Positions 35,464-44,238 of a stretch of DNA of 64,000 bases are shown here, piece by piece; position 1 is the stretch's first letter, and every line of letters begins with the position of its first letter. Location of the stretch: positions 186,001-250,000 of the forward strand of contig NZ_BPRA01000006.1 in the NCBI RefSeq assembly GCF_022179645.1, given 5' to 3'. The position numbers and the translations under genes were made by a program. The stretch comes from Methylobacterium thuringiense (GTDB lineage: Bacteria > Pseudomonadota > Alphaproteobacteria > Rhizobiales > Beijerinckiaceae). The notes under the pieces were generated by a model, which had not been told where the DNA came from, did no database searches, and worked only from the letters and a program-made list of their open reading frames with translations.

Positions 35464-36873
35464 TCAAAGCGCGAACCCATCGATCTGCGCCAAAAACCCG
35501 GCCTCGTCCTCCAGCGTCCGCAGGTCGAGCCGCAGCGCCCCGTCGCTGATCCGGCCGATCACCGGCATCGGCAATCCCCGAAAACGCTCCGACAGCCGCT
35601 TCAGCCAAGTGCCTTCGCCACGCGCGCTCTGTTCGGGCGGGTGGAAAGCGAGGCAGGCGCTCGGCAGGGTCTCCACCGGCAGCGCCCCCGAACCGATCTG
35701 GCTCATGCAGGGTTCGACAGTGACCCGTGCCCCCGCGCGGATCCGCGTTGCGACCTCCGGCAGCAGCCGTCGCGCCTGCGCCTCGATCTCCGTCGTCTTG
35801 CGGGTGAGAAGCCGCAAAGCCGGCAGCCGCTCGTGCAGGCGTTCGGGGTGGAGATAGAGACGCAGCACCGCCTCCAGCGCAGCGTAGGTCATCTTGTCGA
35901 CCCGCAGCGCGCGTTTCAGCGGGTTCTTGCGGATGCCGGCCAGCAGCTCGCGCCGGCCGGCGACGATGCCGCATTGGACCGCGCCGAGCAGCTTGTCGCC
36001 GGAGAAGGTGACGAGGTCGGCGTTGGCGACCGCCTCGCGCACGGTCGGCTCCGGCGGCAGGCCGTAGGCCGCGAAGTCGATCAGGTTGCCGCTGCCGAGA
36101 TCGACCGCGAACGGGATCGCACGCTCGCGGCAGAGCTTTCCGAGCGCCGCCTCCTCGACTTCCGCCGTGAAGCCGCGGATCTCGTAGTTGCTCTGGTGGA
36201 CCTTCATGACGAGGCCGGTTTCGGGGCCGATCGCCTCGGCATAGTCGCGCAGATGCGTGCGGTTCGTGGTGCCGACCTCGCGCAGACGGCTGCCGGCCCG
36301 CATCATCACGTCCGGTACGCGGAACGAGCCGCCGATCTCCACGAGTTCGCCGCGCGAGACGATGGTCTCGCGGCCCATGGCCAGCGCGTTTAGCACGAGG
36401 AGCACGGCCGCCGCGTTGTTGTTGACGACGAGCGCCGCCTCCGCGCCGGTCAAGCGGCAGATCAGCGCCTCGACATGGTCGTCGCGCTCGCCCCGCTCGC
36501 CGCGGGCGAGGTCGTATTCGAGGTTCGAGGCCTGCAGCATCACCCGCGAGACCGCCTCCGCCGCCTCCGGCGGCAGCGGCGCCCGGCCGAGATTGGTGTG
36601 CAGCACCGTGCCGGTGAGGTTGAAGACCGGACGCAGCGAGGGCCGGTTGTCCTGAACCAGACGCGCATCGACGCGGGCGAAGATGGCTATCGGGTCGACC
36701 AGGGCTTCCCGGCCCGTGCGCCCGTCCGCCAGCACCGAGCGGATCGCGTGCAGGACGGCGCTGCGGCCATGGGCCGTCAGGCTGGCTGCGGCCTCGGGTG
36801 CGGCGAGCAAACGTTCGACGGAGGGCGGCCGGGCAGGGGCTGCCGAGGCCGGCGGCGGGGCGTTGGCGTTCAT
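35464..36873 (-). CDS. selA: L-seryl-tRNA(Sec) selenium transferase
   Basis: The 469-residue PLP enzyme has NLTGTVLHTNLGRAPL (about residues 84-99), NNNAAAVLLVLNALA, VDLGSGNLIDF and the PLP-lysine segment TFSGDKLLGAVQCG (about 288-301). SelA converts Ser-tRNA(Sec) to Sec-tRNA(Sec) with selenophosphate. Length is normal. In most genomes selB follows selA; here the convergent toxin-antitoxin pair occupies that place, so selB must be elsewhere or lost. The ATG at 36873 starts the conserved region after a Pro/Ala-rich leader. Confidence 0.93.
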   Translation of the reverse strand: MNANAPPPASAAPARPPSVERLLAAPEAAASLTAHGRSAVLHAIRSVLADGRTGREALVDPIAIFARVDARLVQDNRPSLRPVFNLTGTVLHTNLGRAPLPPEAAEAVSRVMLQASNLEYDLARGERGERDDHVEALICRLTGAEAALVVNNNAAAVLLVLNALAMGRETIVSRGELVEIGGSFRVPDVMMRAGSRLREVGTTNRTHLRDYAEAIGPETGLVMKVHQSNYEIRGFTAEVEEAALGKLCRERAIPFAVDLGSGNLIDFAAYGLPPEPTVREAVANADLVTFSGDKLLGAVQCGIVAGRRELLAGIRKNPLKRALRVDKMTYAALEAVLRLYLHPERLHERLPALRLLTRKTTEIEAQARRLLPEVATRIRAGARVTVEPCMSQIGSGALPVETLPSACLAFHPPEQSARGEGTWLKRLSERFRGLPMPVIGRISDGALRLDLRTLEDEAGFLAQIDGFAL

Positions 36874-36959
36874 GGCCTCAACATAGCAGAACCAAACGAT
36901 GCGGTGATCGCGAGCCGGCTGCGCTTCCGCGTCGCCACGCCCTGATCTAGGCTCCCGGA

Positions 36960-37070
36960 ATGAACGACGACCCTTTGCGCGAATCACGCCCGCAACTGAT
37001 CCTCATGGCGCTTGCCGTGGCGGCGGTTCTGGTGTTCGGCGCTGTGACCTTGATCGCGCAGATGGGCTGA
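36960..37070 (+). CDS. Possible small single-pass membrane protein, 36 residues
   Basis: The frame encodes MNDDPLRESRPQ followed by one hydrophobic helix (LILMALAVAAVLVFGAVTL) and a short tail. The ribosome binding site is weak. It lies in the spacer divergent from selA. The clean polar-then-hydrophobic design favours a real gene, but this is not proven. Confidence 0.42.
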   Translation: MNDDPLRESRPQLILMALAVAAVLVFGAVTLIAQMG

Positions 37071-37095
37071 ACCGAACCATGACCGTCCTGGCCGA

Positions 37096-37299
37096 TCACT
37101 CCGCGATGGTCTTGAGGTGCTGGTCGAAGCTCTCGAGCGCCTTGGCCTGCTCCGGATCTGGATTCGGGCCGCTGACATAGGCGAGCGTTACGCGGGCGAT
37201 GCGCAGGGCCGTCGCGAGGTCGCGCCCTTCGAGGCGTGCCTGTTCGATCACGGCGGCGACATCCGCCATGATCTGCGCATTGGCTGCATAGCCCTTCAT
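37096..37299 (-). CDS. Hypothetical protein, 67 residues
   Basis: The product is a short helical protein (IMADVAAVIEQARLEGRDLATALRIARVTLAYV) without signal or membrane segments. No family is recognised. Codon use matches the genome. An AGGGGC stretch lies about ten bases before the ATG. Confidence 0.5.
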   Translation of the reverse strand: MKGYAANAQIMADVAAVIEQARLEGRDLATALRIARVTLAYVSGPNPDPEQAKALESFDQHLKTIAE

Positions 37300-37661
37300 G
37301 GCGTCGCGCGCCCCTGCACCGGATCTCGTCTCCGCCGCGCCGATCGCGGGTCCGTTGTCCGTATCATCGCGGCTCTGGCGCTGGAAACCCGCATCCGATG
37401 CCGACCGTTCCCAGGACCAGCTCGACCCTCGACCGCGCGCGGCAAAAATTGCGCTTCAGATTGGATTTAATCCCGAAAATTCTTCTACCCGGATCAGGCT
37501 CGTGTGGAAATGCACCCTGCGTCTGAGTTGAACGGATTAGAATCTGAGTATTGTTTGGTGATAAATCGCACTGATATTCAAGTAATATTGAAGTAGGCTG
37601 TCGATGTGCCGCGGGATTCGGACTCCGGCGGCGACCGAATTCAAAATAGAGAGTACGTCCC
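37300..37661. other. Intergenic region, AT-rich in its right half
   Basis: The part from about 37440 to 37600 is AT-rich compared with the genome and probably holds the promoter of the secreted protein at 37662. No promoter boxes convincing enough to list, no hairpin and no gene were seen. Confidence 0.4.
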
Positions 37662-37949
37662 ATGAAGAGCCTTGCCGCCTGCGCTATTCTCGCCGGCACC
37701 CTCGTCCTGCCGATGGCCGCTCAAGCCGAGAGCAGCGGCGGAAGCCGTCAGGCCGCCGGTGGCGCTCACATGAGCTCCTACGTCAGCGACCCGTACCACG
37801 ATCCTCGATCGGCTCACTCGCAGCACCACAGCACGGGTCAGATCCTCGGCCAGCCGATGGTTTCCGAGAATGCCGGGGCGCACAACGTCCGTAGCCGCCT
37901 GGTCGAGCCGCATTGGGCCGCCGGCACCACCGGCCGCCGCGCCCGCTGA
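37662..37949 (+). CDS. Small secreted protein, 95 residues
   Basis: A signal peptide (MKSLAACAILAGTLVLPMAAQA) precedes a His/Ser/Gly-rich mature part with SDPYHDPRSAHSQHHS, which might bind metal or be unstructured. No family is recognised. GAGAG lies upstream of the ATG. A strong terminator follows, so it is transcribed alone. Confidence 0.7.
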   Translation: MKSLAACAILAGTLVLPMAAQAESSGGSRQAAGGAHMSSYVSDPYHDPRSAHSQHHSTGQILGQPMVSENAGAHNVRSRLVEPHWAAGTTGRRAR

Positions 37950-37968
37950 TCCGCATCGGCGCTATGCC

Positions 37969-38003
37969 GGGCCCGGATGGCGGACGCCATGCGGGCCCTT
38001 TTT
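37969..38003 (+). terminator. Rho-independent terminator
   Basis: GGGCCCG (37969-37975) pairs with CGGGCCC (37992-37998) and is followed by five T residues. It ends the small secreted-protein gene and faces the convergent cyclase gene. Confidence 0.82.
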
Positions 38004-38010
38004 GTGTCGA

Positions 38011-39351
38011 TCAGGCGCTCGGCACCGGGGCAGGGGTCTCGTCGGTCAGGGCGTAGAGGGCCGGTAGGCGTCCCTCCTGCACGTCGGCCGTGCCGGCGCG
38101 GGTGGTGCGGAAGCCGTCTGGCAGGTGTCCGGCGAGGAGGCGCACGACCTCGTCGGAGGCGGCCAGAGCGAGGTTCTCGGACTTCGCCTGCGCTTCGAGG
38201 CGGGCGAGCATGTTCATGGCCGGCCCGAGTACGGTGAACTCCGCCCGCAACCCGTCGTCGAAGACCCCGGCGAGGACGTGGCCGGCATGCAGCGCGATGG
38301 TGATGGCGAGCGGCGGCAGCTTCGCCTCCCGTCGCTCCCGGTTCAGCGCGTCGAGGCGCGTGCGGATCGTCCGCGCGGCATCGAGCGCGGCGCGCGCCTG
38401 ACGCTCCGGCGATCCCACCAGGAAATGAGCCAGCACCCCGTCTCCGATGTACTTGTCGACGATGCCGTCGTGTTGCGTGACGCTGGTATGGGTCAGGGCG
38501 CGCACGTCGAGGAGCGCACGCACGACCTGCTGGGGCGGCTGTTCGCGCGTCAGAGCGGAGAAGCCGCGGATGTCCAGCGCGAACAGGCAGGCATGCCGCT
38601 CCCGTACGCTGCCGAGGCCGCCCTCGCGGGCGAGTTCGACGGCGACGCTTCCTGGGACGAAGCGGGCGAGCATGGTGCGTTCGTGTTCGAGGCGGAGCGC
38701 CATCGTCACTGCGCTGCGCAGGCGGCGGACGCCGTCGACGACGACGAGGCTCGCGGCAATGAAAGTCAGGAGCGTCGGCGCCTCGTCCGACAGGCTGACA
38801 TGTGGACCGAGCAGCGCCTCCTCCCGGACGGCCAGGAGGATGGTGCCGCTCCAGGCCAGCGTCACGGCGCCGGCGAATGCGACCGTGTGCGAGACCCGCA
38901 TGGTCAGCCCGGTCTGCAGCAGGAGCAGGAAGGCCGGCAGCTTGCTCACTGCGCCGGCCGCGTCGTCGAAGCCGGCATTCGCGCCGACGAGGAGGTGTTC
39001 GACCTCGACATAGATCGCGACGCCCGCATTCAGCGCCGTCGAGGCCCAAGCCAGCGCCTCGGCGCGGCGGCTGGCGAAGCTCACGCCGTTGCGCGTCTCG
39101 CCGCTCCGGTCCCGGCGTTCGGCGAGGCCGAGCCCAAGCGAGCAGATCGCGTAGGCGACGAGCACGATCCAGTGGCTGATCGGATGGATCGAGCCGTCGT
39201 AATTCTGGGCGGTGGCGAGTAGCACGACCACGATGAGCGCGTGCATGGCGAGAAGGCGACGGCCGGACGCCGCCTGCAGGAGCCGCAGCGCGCTGGCTTC
39301 GCCGTTGCCGTTCGTCCCGGCCGTCCGAGAACCGTCGCGGTCCTGCTCCAT
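38011..39351 (-). CDS. Membrane-bound class III adenylate/guanylate cyclase
   Basis: The 446-residue protein has about six membrane helices in residues 35-225 and a class III cyclase domain in about 255-440. That domain shows FALDIRGFSALTRE (metal-binding Asp), DKYIGDGVLAHF (second metal Asp) and LGPAMNMLARLEAQ. It makes cAMP or cGMP. The N-terminal membrane part resembles the MASE-like sensor domains only in general form. The ATG at 39351 follows GGGA by a few bases; a TTG one codon earlier is less likely. Confidence 0.87.
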   Translation of the reverse strand: MEQDRDGSRTAGTNGNGEASALRLLQAASGRRLLAMHALIVVVLLATAQNYDGSIHPISHWIVLVAYAICSLGLGLAERRDRSGETRNGVSFASRRAEALAWASTALNAGVAIYVEVEHLLVGANAGFDDAAGAVSKLPAFLLLLQTGLTMRVSHTVAFAGAVTLAWSGTILLAVREEALLGPHVSLSDEAPTLLTFIAASLVVVDGVRRLRSAVTMALRLEHERTMLARFVPGSVAVELAREGGLGSVRERHACLFALDIRGFSALTREQPPQQVVRALLDVRALTHTSVTQHDGIVDKYIGDGVLAHFLVGSPERQARAALDAARTIRTRLDALNRERREAKLPPLAITIALHAGHVLAGVFDDGLRAEFTVLGPAMNMLARLEAQAKSENLALAASDEVVRLLAGHLPDGFRTTRAGTADVQEGRLPALYALTDETPAPVPSA

Positions 39352-39463
39352 CAAAATCCCGTGTCTCCCTGGGCCGAGGTTCTTACACGCCGTACCCGTT
39401 CATCGCGATGGCTACGGCATGGTGCTTGACGCACGTGCTCGGTGCACGGCAAGCGGGCCGGCA

Positions 39464-40690
39464 ATGACGTCGCCTTCCTCCACCGGCTTGGCGCTGTTTC
39501 GCAACCGCGATTTCAGGCTTTTCGGCGCAGCGCGCTTCCTGACCAGTCTGGCCAGCGAGATGCAGGTCGTCGCGGTGGGCTGGTTCGTCTACGATCTCAC
39601 CCGCAGCCCATTCGCCCTCGGCCTCACCGGGCTCGCTGCCTTCCTGCCGGCGATCCTCGCCGCGCCGATCAGCGGTCACGTCGCCGACAGCCATGACCGG
39701 CGTCTGATCGCTGCGGGCGCCTGGAGTCTGGCGACCCTCGCGCAAGTCGGTCTGTTCGCTTTCGCCCTGCTCGGCGGCCACTCGGTCTGGCCGATCTATG
39801 CCCTCGTCGTGGTGATGGGGATCGGTCGCGCCTTCGCCAGTCCGGCGCTGAGCGCGCTCCTGCCGACCCTGGTCCCGCGCGAACACTTCGGCACCGCCGT
39901 GGTCTGGGTGTCGTCGTTCTGGCAGAGCGCCGCGGTGATCGGGCCGGCGCTCGGCGGCGTCCTCTACGTGCTCGGGCCGACGACGGTCTTCGGGGTTTCG
40001 GCCGCGATCTATGCGCTTGGCAGCCTCCTCGTCGCCGCGATCCGCTTCCGGCCGGAGAAACCGGCCGCGCGGGGCGCGATCACCTGGGCGAGCCTGTCGG
40101 CGGGGTTGTCCTACATCCGTGCGCAGCCGGTGGTGCTCGGCGCGATCAGCCTCGATCTCGTCGCGGTGCTGCTCGGCGGCGCCACCGCCCTGCTGCCGAT
40201 CTTCGCCGCCGAGATCCTGCATGTCGGCCCGCTCGGGCTCGGCGCGCTGCGCAGCATGCCGGCCGTCGGCGCTGTCGCGGTGGCGATCTGGCTCGCCTAC
40301 CGCCCGCTCACGCGCCGGGCCGGGCCGAAACTCCTGATGGCCGTGGCCCTGTTCGGCCTCGCGACGGTCGTGTTCGGCCTCTCGCACGATTTCTGGCTCT
40401 CGATGGCGAGCCTCCTCGTGGCCGGCGCCGCCGACATGGTCTCGGTCTATGTCCGCCAGAGCGTGGTTCAGGGCGAGACGCCGGATGCCATGCGAGGCCG
40501 GGTCTCGGCCGTGGAATCGGTGTTCATCGGCGCCTCGAACCAGCTCGGCGAATTCGAATCCGGCACGCTCGCAGCCCTCGTCGGCGCCGCGCCGGCCGTC
40601 GTTGCAGGTGGACTGGCTACGCTGCTCGTCGCGATGGTGTGGGGGCGGCTGTTTCCGGCGCTGAAGGCGCGGGATCGATTGATGGTGTAG
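39464..40690 (+). CDS. MFS efflux protein (DHA3 / EntS-like)
   Basis: The 408-residue product has 12 helices and the features of the DHA3 group: FRNRDFRLFGAARFLTSLA at the N-terminus, GHVADSHDRR loop, VSSFWQSAAVIGPALGG motif C-like segment and GRVSAVESVFIGASNQLGEFESG near the end. The last segment is highly typical of EntS-like exporters of siderophores and drugs. The substrate is unknown. The ATG at 39464 starts directly before the conserved N-terminus. Confidence 0.86.
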   Translation: MTSPSSTGLALFRNRDFRLFGAARFLTSLASEMQVVAVGWFVYDLTRSPFALGLTGLAAFLPAILAAPISGHVADSHDRRLIAAGAWSLATLAQVGLFAFALLGGHSVWPIYALVVVMGIGRAFASPALSALLPTLVPREHFGTAVVWVSSFWQSAAVIGPALGGVLYVLGPTTVFGVSAAIYALGSLLVAAIRFRPEKPAARGAITWASLSAGLSYIRAQPVVLGAISLDLVAVLLGGATALLPIFAAEILHVGPLGLGALRSMPAVGAVAVAIWLAYRPLTRRAGPKLLMAVALFGLATVVFGLSHDFWLSMASLLVAGAADMVSVYVRQSVVQGETPDAMRGRVSAVESVFIGASNQLGEFESGTLAALVGAAPAVVAGGLATLLVAMVWGRLFPALKARDRLMV

Positions 40691-40732
40691 CGGGGGACGG
40701 TTCGCCTGCTCTCGGCAATTGCTGCAGAAGCG

Positions 40733-40774
40733 ATTATCCCTCCTTGGACTTCCGTTTCTTGCGGAAGGGATAAT
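40733..40774. terminator. Interrupted inverted repeat between convergent genes
   Basis: ATTATCCCT (40733-40741) pairs with AGGGATAAT (40766-40774), and CTTCCG (40749-40754) with CGGAAG (40762-40767), giving a bulged hairpin. There is no T-run. It may end transcription from the MFS gene and from parE, which converge here. Confidence 0.45.
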
Positions 40775-40820
40775 GGTATTTAGCTCAAGGCTTTAACCGC
40801 CCCGCGTAGTCGCGCGAGCG

Positions 40821-41111
40821 CTACAGATGCCGCGCGACGTCCATTCGCTGGTGCAGCACGCGGATCACGACGACGTCGCCTGCCGCGGCGTGGCGATAGA
40901 AGACGACGTGCGAACCGACCGGCACCTTAAAGTAGCCCTTTCGGATGTCGTTCGCGGCGCGGCCCGGAATTGATCCGTCAGCGATATTGCCGAAAGCCTC
41001 GGCCAATTGGCGAATGTAGCGGTCGGCCTGATCCGCGTTCCAGTGCTCGGCCGTGTAGTCCCAGATGCCGTCGAGATCAGCCCGCGCCCTGGGCGAGAGC
41101 GTGAAGCCCAT
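40821..41111 (-). CDS. parE: ParE-type toxin
   Basis: The 96-residue product has the ParE pattern LSPRARADLDGIWDYTAEHWNAD, RYIRQLAEAFGNIAD and FKVPVGSHVVFYRH, ending IRVLHQRMDVARHL. ParE toxins poison DNA gyrase. It starts three bases after the parD stop and belongs to the same operon. Confidence 0.93.
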   Translation of the reverse strand: MGFTLSPRARADLDGIWDYTAEHWNADQADRYIRQLAEAFGNIADGSIPGRAANDIRKGYFKVPVGSHVVFYRHAAAGDVVVIRVLHQRMDVARHL

Positions 41112-41114
41112 GGC

Positions 41115-41354
41115 CTATCTCAGTGCGCGCTTGGCGAGAAGGAAGGCTTCTGTCTCGAAGGGCTCCGGCGTGCCGCTGGCCTCACCCTCGATCAGCGCGG
41201 CCCGGAGAGTTTCGAGCCGCGCCTCCTGCTCCTCCAACAGGCGCAAGCCGGCCCGTACGACGTCGCTCGCCGAACCGTAGCGCCCACCATCGATCTGCCT
41301 GTCGATGAAATGTGCGAAATGATCGCCGAGCGAGATGGACGTGTTGCGCGCCAT
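41115..41354 (-). CDS. parD: ParD-type antitoxin (CopG/ribbon-helix-helix)
   Basis: The 79-residue product begins MARNTSISLGDHFAHFIDRQ and continues GGRYGSASDVVRAGLRLLEEQE, the ribbon-helix-helix signature of ParD. The C-terminal half is the acidic, unstructured part that wraps the toxin. It represses the operon, very probably at the palindrome 22 bases upstream. Confidence 0.94.
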   Translation of the reverse strand: MARNTSISLGDHFAHFIDRQIDGGRYGSASDVVRAGLRLLEEQEARLETLRAALIEGEASGTPEPFETEAFLLAKRALR

Positions 41355-41375
41355 GAAGGCTTCTCCTCACGACAG

Positions 41376-41398
41376 AATGTACCAAAAAATGGTACATT
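41376..41398 (-). promoter_or_regulatory. ParD operator palindrome
   Basis: AATGTACCA (41376-41384) and TGGTACATT (41390-41398) form a perfect 9-bp inverted repeat with a five-A spacer, 22 bases before the parD start. GTAC-centred half sites are common for ribbon-helix-helix antitoxins. Confidence 0.75.
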
Positions 41399-41430
41399 CA
41401 ACCTTGTCGGTGCGTCGATAGAGGCTTGGT

Positions 41431-42756
41431 CTACCGCCCCGCCAGCAACGGCGACCACGTCGGATCCGACGCGAAGGACGGCGTCGGCACCGGGTTCTCC
41501 ACCTTGCCGGTGATGTCGACCATGTAGAGCTTGCCGCCACCCTGGCCGCCCGGATCACGGAAGAACATCACGTATTGGCCGTTCGGCGCGAAGGTCGGGC
41601 CCTCGTTGTGGAAGCCTTCGGTCAGCACGCGCTCGCCGGAGCCGTCGGGCTTCATCACGCAGATGGCGAAGCCGCCCTTGCGCTGGCGGGTGAAGGCGAT
41701 GAGCTCGCCCTTGGGCGACCAGGCCGGCTGCGAGGCCGAGCCTTCGCCGAACGAGATGCGATGCGGGTTTCCGCCGTCGGCGCCCATCACGTAGATCTGC
41801 TGCGAGCCGCCTCGGTCGGATTCGAACACGATCTGGCCTCCGTCCGGCGAGTAGGTCGGCGACGTGTCGATGGCGAGCCCTTGCGTCACCGGGTGCTGGG
41901 CCTTCGAGGCGATGTCCACGGTGACGATGTCGGCGTTGCCGCCCTGCTGCACGCTCATCACGAGGCGGCGGCCGTCCGGCGAGAAGCGCGGGCTCGTGCT
42001 CATCGAATCGAAGCTGCCCACCGTCTGGCGGGTGCCGCTCTCGAGGTCGATCATCTGCACCTTCGGCTGCTGGCCGGAGGCCTGCGTCATGAAGGCGATG
42101 TCCTGGCCGGCCGGGGAATAGCGCGGGGCCACCACCGAGACGTCGCCGGAGGTCAGCGCGCGGACGTTGGCGCCGTCCTGGTCCATCACCATCAGGCGCT
42201 TGCGGCGGCGCTCCTTCGGCCCGGACTCGTCGACGAAGGCGACTCGGCTGTCGAAGTAGCCGCCGATGCCGGTGATCTTGGTGTAGACCACGTCGGAGAT
42301 CAGGTGGCCGGCGCGGCGGGCATTGCCCGGATCCGTGCCGTATTGCTGGCCGGTGACCTGCTGACCCGAGGTCACGTCCCAGAGCCGGAACTCGACCTTG
42401 AGCTTGCCGCCGGCGTCACGGCCGACGCGACCGGTGACGAGCGCCTGGATGCCGGTGCCGCGCCACTTTTCGAAGTTCGGCGCCGCGTCGAAGCTCGGAG
42501 CTTCGGGGAAGCGGGCCTTCTCCAACGGCGAAAAATAGCCGGAGCGGCGCAGATTGTTCGTCACCACGCTCGACATCAGCGTGCCGAGGCTCGGGTCGCC
42601 CGCGAAATCGACGACCGCGATCGGCAGCGGTTGGAACGCGCCGCCGCCGATGCGCAGCTGGAGCTGGGCCTGCGCGGGTGCCGCGGCGGCCAGGCTCAGC
42701 GCGAGCGCGGTGAAGGCGGCGGCGAGGCTGCGCCGGGTGAGGAAGTGCTGCGTCAT
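41431..42756 (-). CDS. tolB: Tol-Pal system protein TolB
   Basis: The 441-residue periplasmic protein has a twin-type signal peptide (RRSLAAAFTALALSLAAAAPAQA), the N-terminal domain (PIAVVDFAG, VVTNNLRRSGYF) and a WD40-like beta propeller with repeats such as PRYSPAGQDIAFMTQ, PTYSPDGGQIVFESDR and PAWSPKGELIAFTRQ. TolB links Pal and the outer membrane to TolA. It is the last tol gene here; parDE rather than pal follows. GGAAG precedes the ATG. Confidence 0.96.
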   Translation of the reverse strand: MTQHFLTRRSLAAAFTALALSLAAAAPAQAQLQLRIGGGAFQPLPIAVVDFAGDPSLGTLMSSVVTNNLRRSGYFSPLEKARFPEAPSFDAAPNFEKWRGTGIQALVTGRVGRDAGGKLKVEFRLWDVTSGQQVTGQQYGTDPGNARRAGHLISDVVYTKITGIGGYFDSRVAFVDESGPKERRRKRLMVMDQDGANVRALTSGDVSVVAPRYSPAGQDIAFMTQASGQQPKVQMIDLESGTRQTVGSFDSMSTSPRFSPDGRRLVMSVQQGGNADIVTVDIASKAQHPVTQGLAIDTSPTYSPDGGQIVFESDRGGSQQIYVMGADGGNPHRISFGEGSASQPAWSPKGELIAFTRQRKGGFAICVMKPDGSGERVLTEGFHNEGPTFAPNGQYVMFFRDPGGQGGGKLYMVDITGKVENPVPTPSFASDPTWSPLLAGR

Positions 42757-42798
42757 GATCGCTTCCGGATAGGGAGAGGGTCCGGGTGTGGCTCCCCC

Positions 42799-42900
42799 CT
42801 CCCACTTGTGGGGAGGGGTAGGGGTGGGAGTGGTTCAGAAGGCACCGTGGCGGCTCATCCGACGCCACCCCCACATCCAACTCCTCCCCACAAGGGGGAG
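42799..42900. repeat. Large imperfect palindrome between tolA and tolB
   Basis: CTCCCACTTGTGGGGAGG (42799-42816) and CCTCCCCACAAGGGGGAG (42883-42900) match at 17 of 18 positions as an inverted repeat about 66 bases apart, and each arm is itself partly palindromic. It resembles dispersed palindromic elements of Rhizobiales. It may stabilise or end tolA messenger within the operon. Confidence 0.65.
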
Positions 42901-42920
42901 GAGCGCGCGTCGCGCTTGGC

Positions 42921-44225
42921 CTACACCCGCGAGAACTCGAACTCGGCGTTGATGGCTTTCCAGTCGTTGTAATACGGCGCGTATTGCGACGGAATCTTGT
43001 AGGGCGCGCAGCGGCGCACGGCCCGGAGCGCGGCCTGCGCGATCGACTGGTCGACCGCGTTCTGACCCGAGCGCAAGATCCGCGGCTCGGAGGTCAGCGA
43101 TCCGTCCGCGTTCAGCTTGATGTCGAGCATCGGCAGGATCACGCCCTGCGCCGCGCCGGGCGGAGCCGAGTAGCAGCGCTCGATCTGCTGCTGAAGCATG
43201 CCGACGAGGGCGTCGCGCAAGGACGGCGACAGCTTCTGGGCGTTGCCCGTCGTGGTGCCGAGGGAGGCCGTCCGCTGGACCTCGCGGCCGGTCGAGCCGG
43301 TGGATTGCGACGGCGCCTTATTGGCGAGCAGTTCCTTAATGTCGCCGGCGTTGAACTTTTCGGCCATCTCGGCCTGCTTGCGGGCCTTGGCTTCGGCATC
43401 CGCCTTGGCCTTCGCCTCGGCCATGGCTTTCACCTTGGCCTTTGCCGCCGCCTCGGCCCGCGCCTTGGCGACCGCATCGGCCTTCGCCTTCGCGTCGGAC
43501 TCAGCCTTGGCCTTGGCTTCTGCGAGCTTCTGTTGGGCCTCGGCCTTCGCTTCCGCCTCGGCTTCCGCCTTCGCCTCGGCCTTGGCTTTCGCGTCTGCCT
43601 TCGCTTTGGCCTCGGCTTTTGCCTTGGCTGCAGATTCCTTCGCTGCGGCTTCCTTGGCGACCGCCTCGGCCTCCTCGTGCTCGACGAGTTTCTGCAGTTC
43701 GTCGCGCTTGGCAGCCTCGGCCTTCTCGGCCTTCGCGGCGGCTTCCGCAGCCTTCGCGGCTTTCACTTCGGCAGCCTTCTCCGCCTTGGCGGCGGCGGCG
43801 CGCTCGGCTTCCGCCTTGGCTTCGGCGGCCTTGGCAGCTGCGGCCGCGGCCTCTTCCTTGACGGTCTCGGAGGGCTCGGCGCGCAGCGGGATTTCGTCGA
43901 CCGAGGCGACCTTCATGTCGGCGGGACGGGTCGGGGGCGCCGGCTTGTCGACCTTGGCGTTCTCGGGCTCGCGATCTTCGACCTTCTCGGATACGCGGTC
44001 GGCCTTGTTCGGCTTCTCCTGCGGCTTCTCGGCGTTGCGCTCGCCGCGGGTCAATTCCGAAAACTGCTGTTCGGTCAGCACCTCGACCGGCACGCCTTCG
44101 TCGGCATTCGGCAAAGCGGGCGCCGCCACCGCGAACAGGGCCAGCGCTAGCAACGCGACATGCGTGCCGGCGGAGACCCAGACGCCGGGCTCGCTGCGAT
44201 CGAAGGAAGGTAAGGGGAAGCGCAC
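42921..44225 (-). CDS. tolA: Tol-Pal system protein TolA
   Basis: The 434-residue protein has one N-terminal membrane helix (VWVSAGTHVALLALALFAVA), a very long Lys/Ala/Glu-rich helical domain II (about residues 100-300) that spans the periplasm, and a C-terminal domain III (residues about 330-434) ending with IKLNADGSL and VRRCAPYKIPSQYA. TolA couples the TolQR motor to TolB and Pal during cell division. The start is a GTG at 44225 with AGGGA upstream. It is 13 bases downstream of tolR. Confidence 0.93.
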   Translation of the reverse strand: MRFPLPSFDRSEPGVWVSAGTHVALLALALFAVAAPALPNADEGVPVEVLTEQQFSELTRGERNAEKPQEKPNKADRVSEKVEDREPENAKVDKPAPPTRPADMKVASVDEIPLRAEPSETVKEEAAAAAAKAAEAKAEAERAAAAKAEKAAEVKAAKAAEAAAKAEKAEAAKRDELQKLVEHEEAEAVAKEAAAKESAAKAKAEAKAKADAKAKAEAKAEAEAEAKAEAQQKLAEAKAKAESDAKAKADAVAKARAEAAAKAKVKAMAEAKAKADAEAKARKQAEMAEKFNAGDIKELLANKAPSQSTGSTGREVQRTASLGTTTGNAQKLSPSLRDALVGMLQQQIERCYSAPPGAAQGVILPMLDIKLNADGSLTSEPRILRSGQNAVDQSIAQAALRAVRRCAPYKIPSQYAPYYNDWKAINAEFEFSRV

Positions 44226-44238
44226 CTGCCGGCGTCCC

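Noticed and set aside
43139-43861. Tandem-repeat appearance in the tolA coding region
   Set aside because: The repetitive Ala/Lys/Glu codons are the normal helical domain of TolA and not a separate repeat element.
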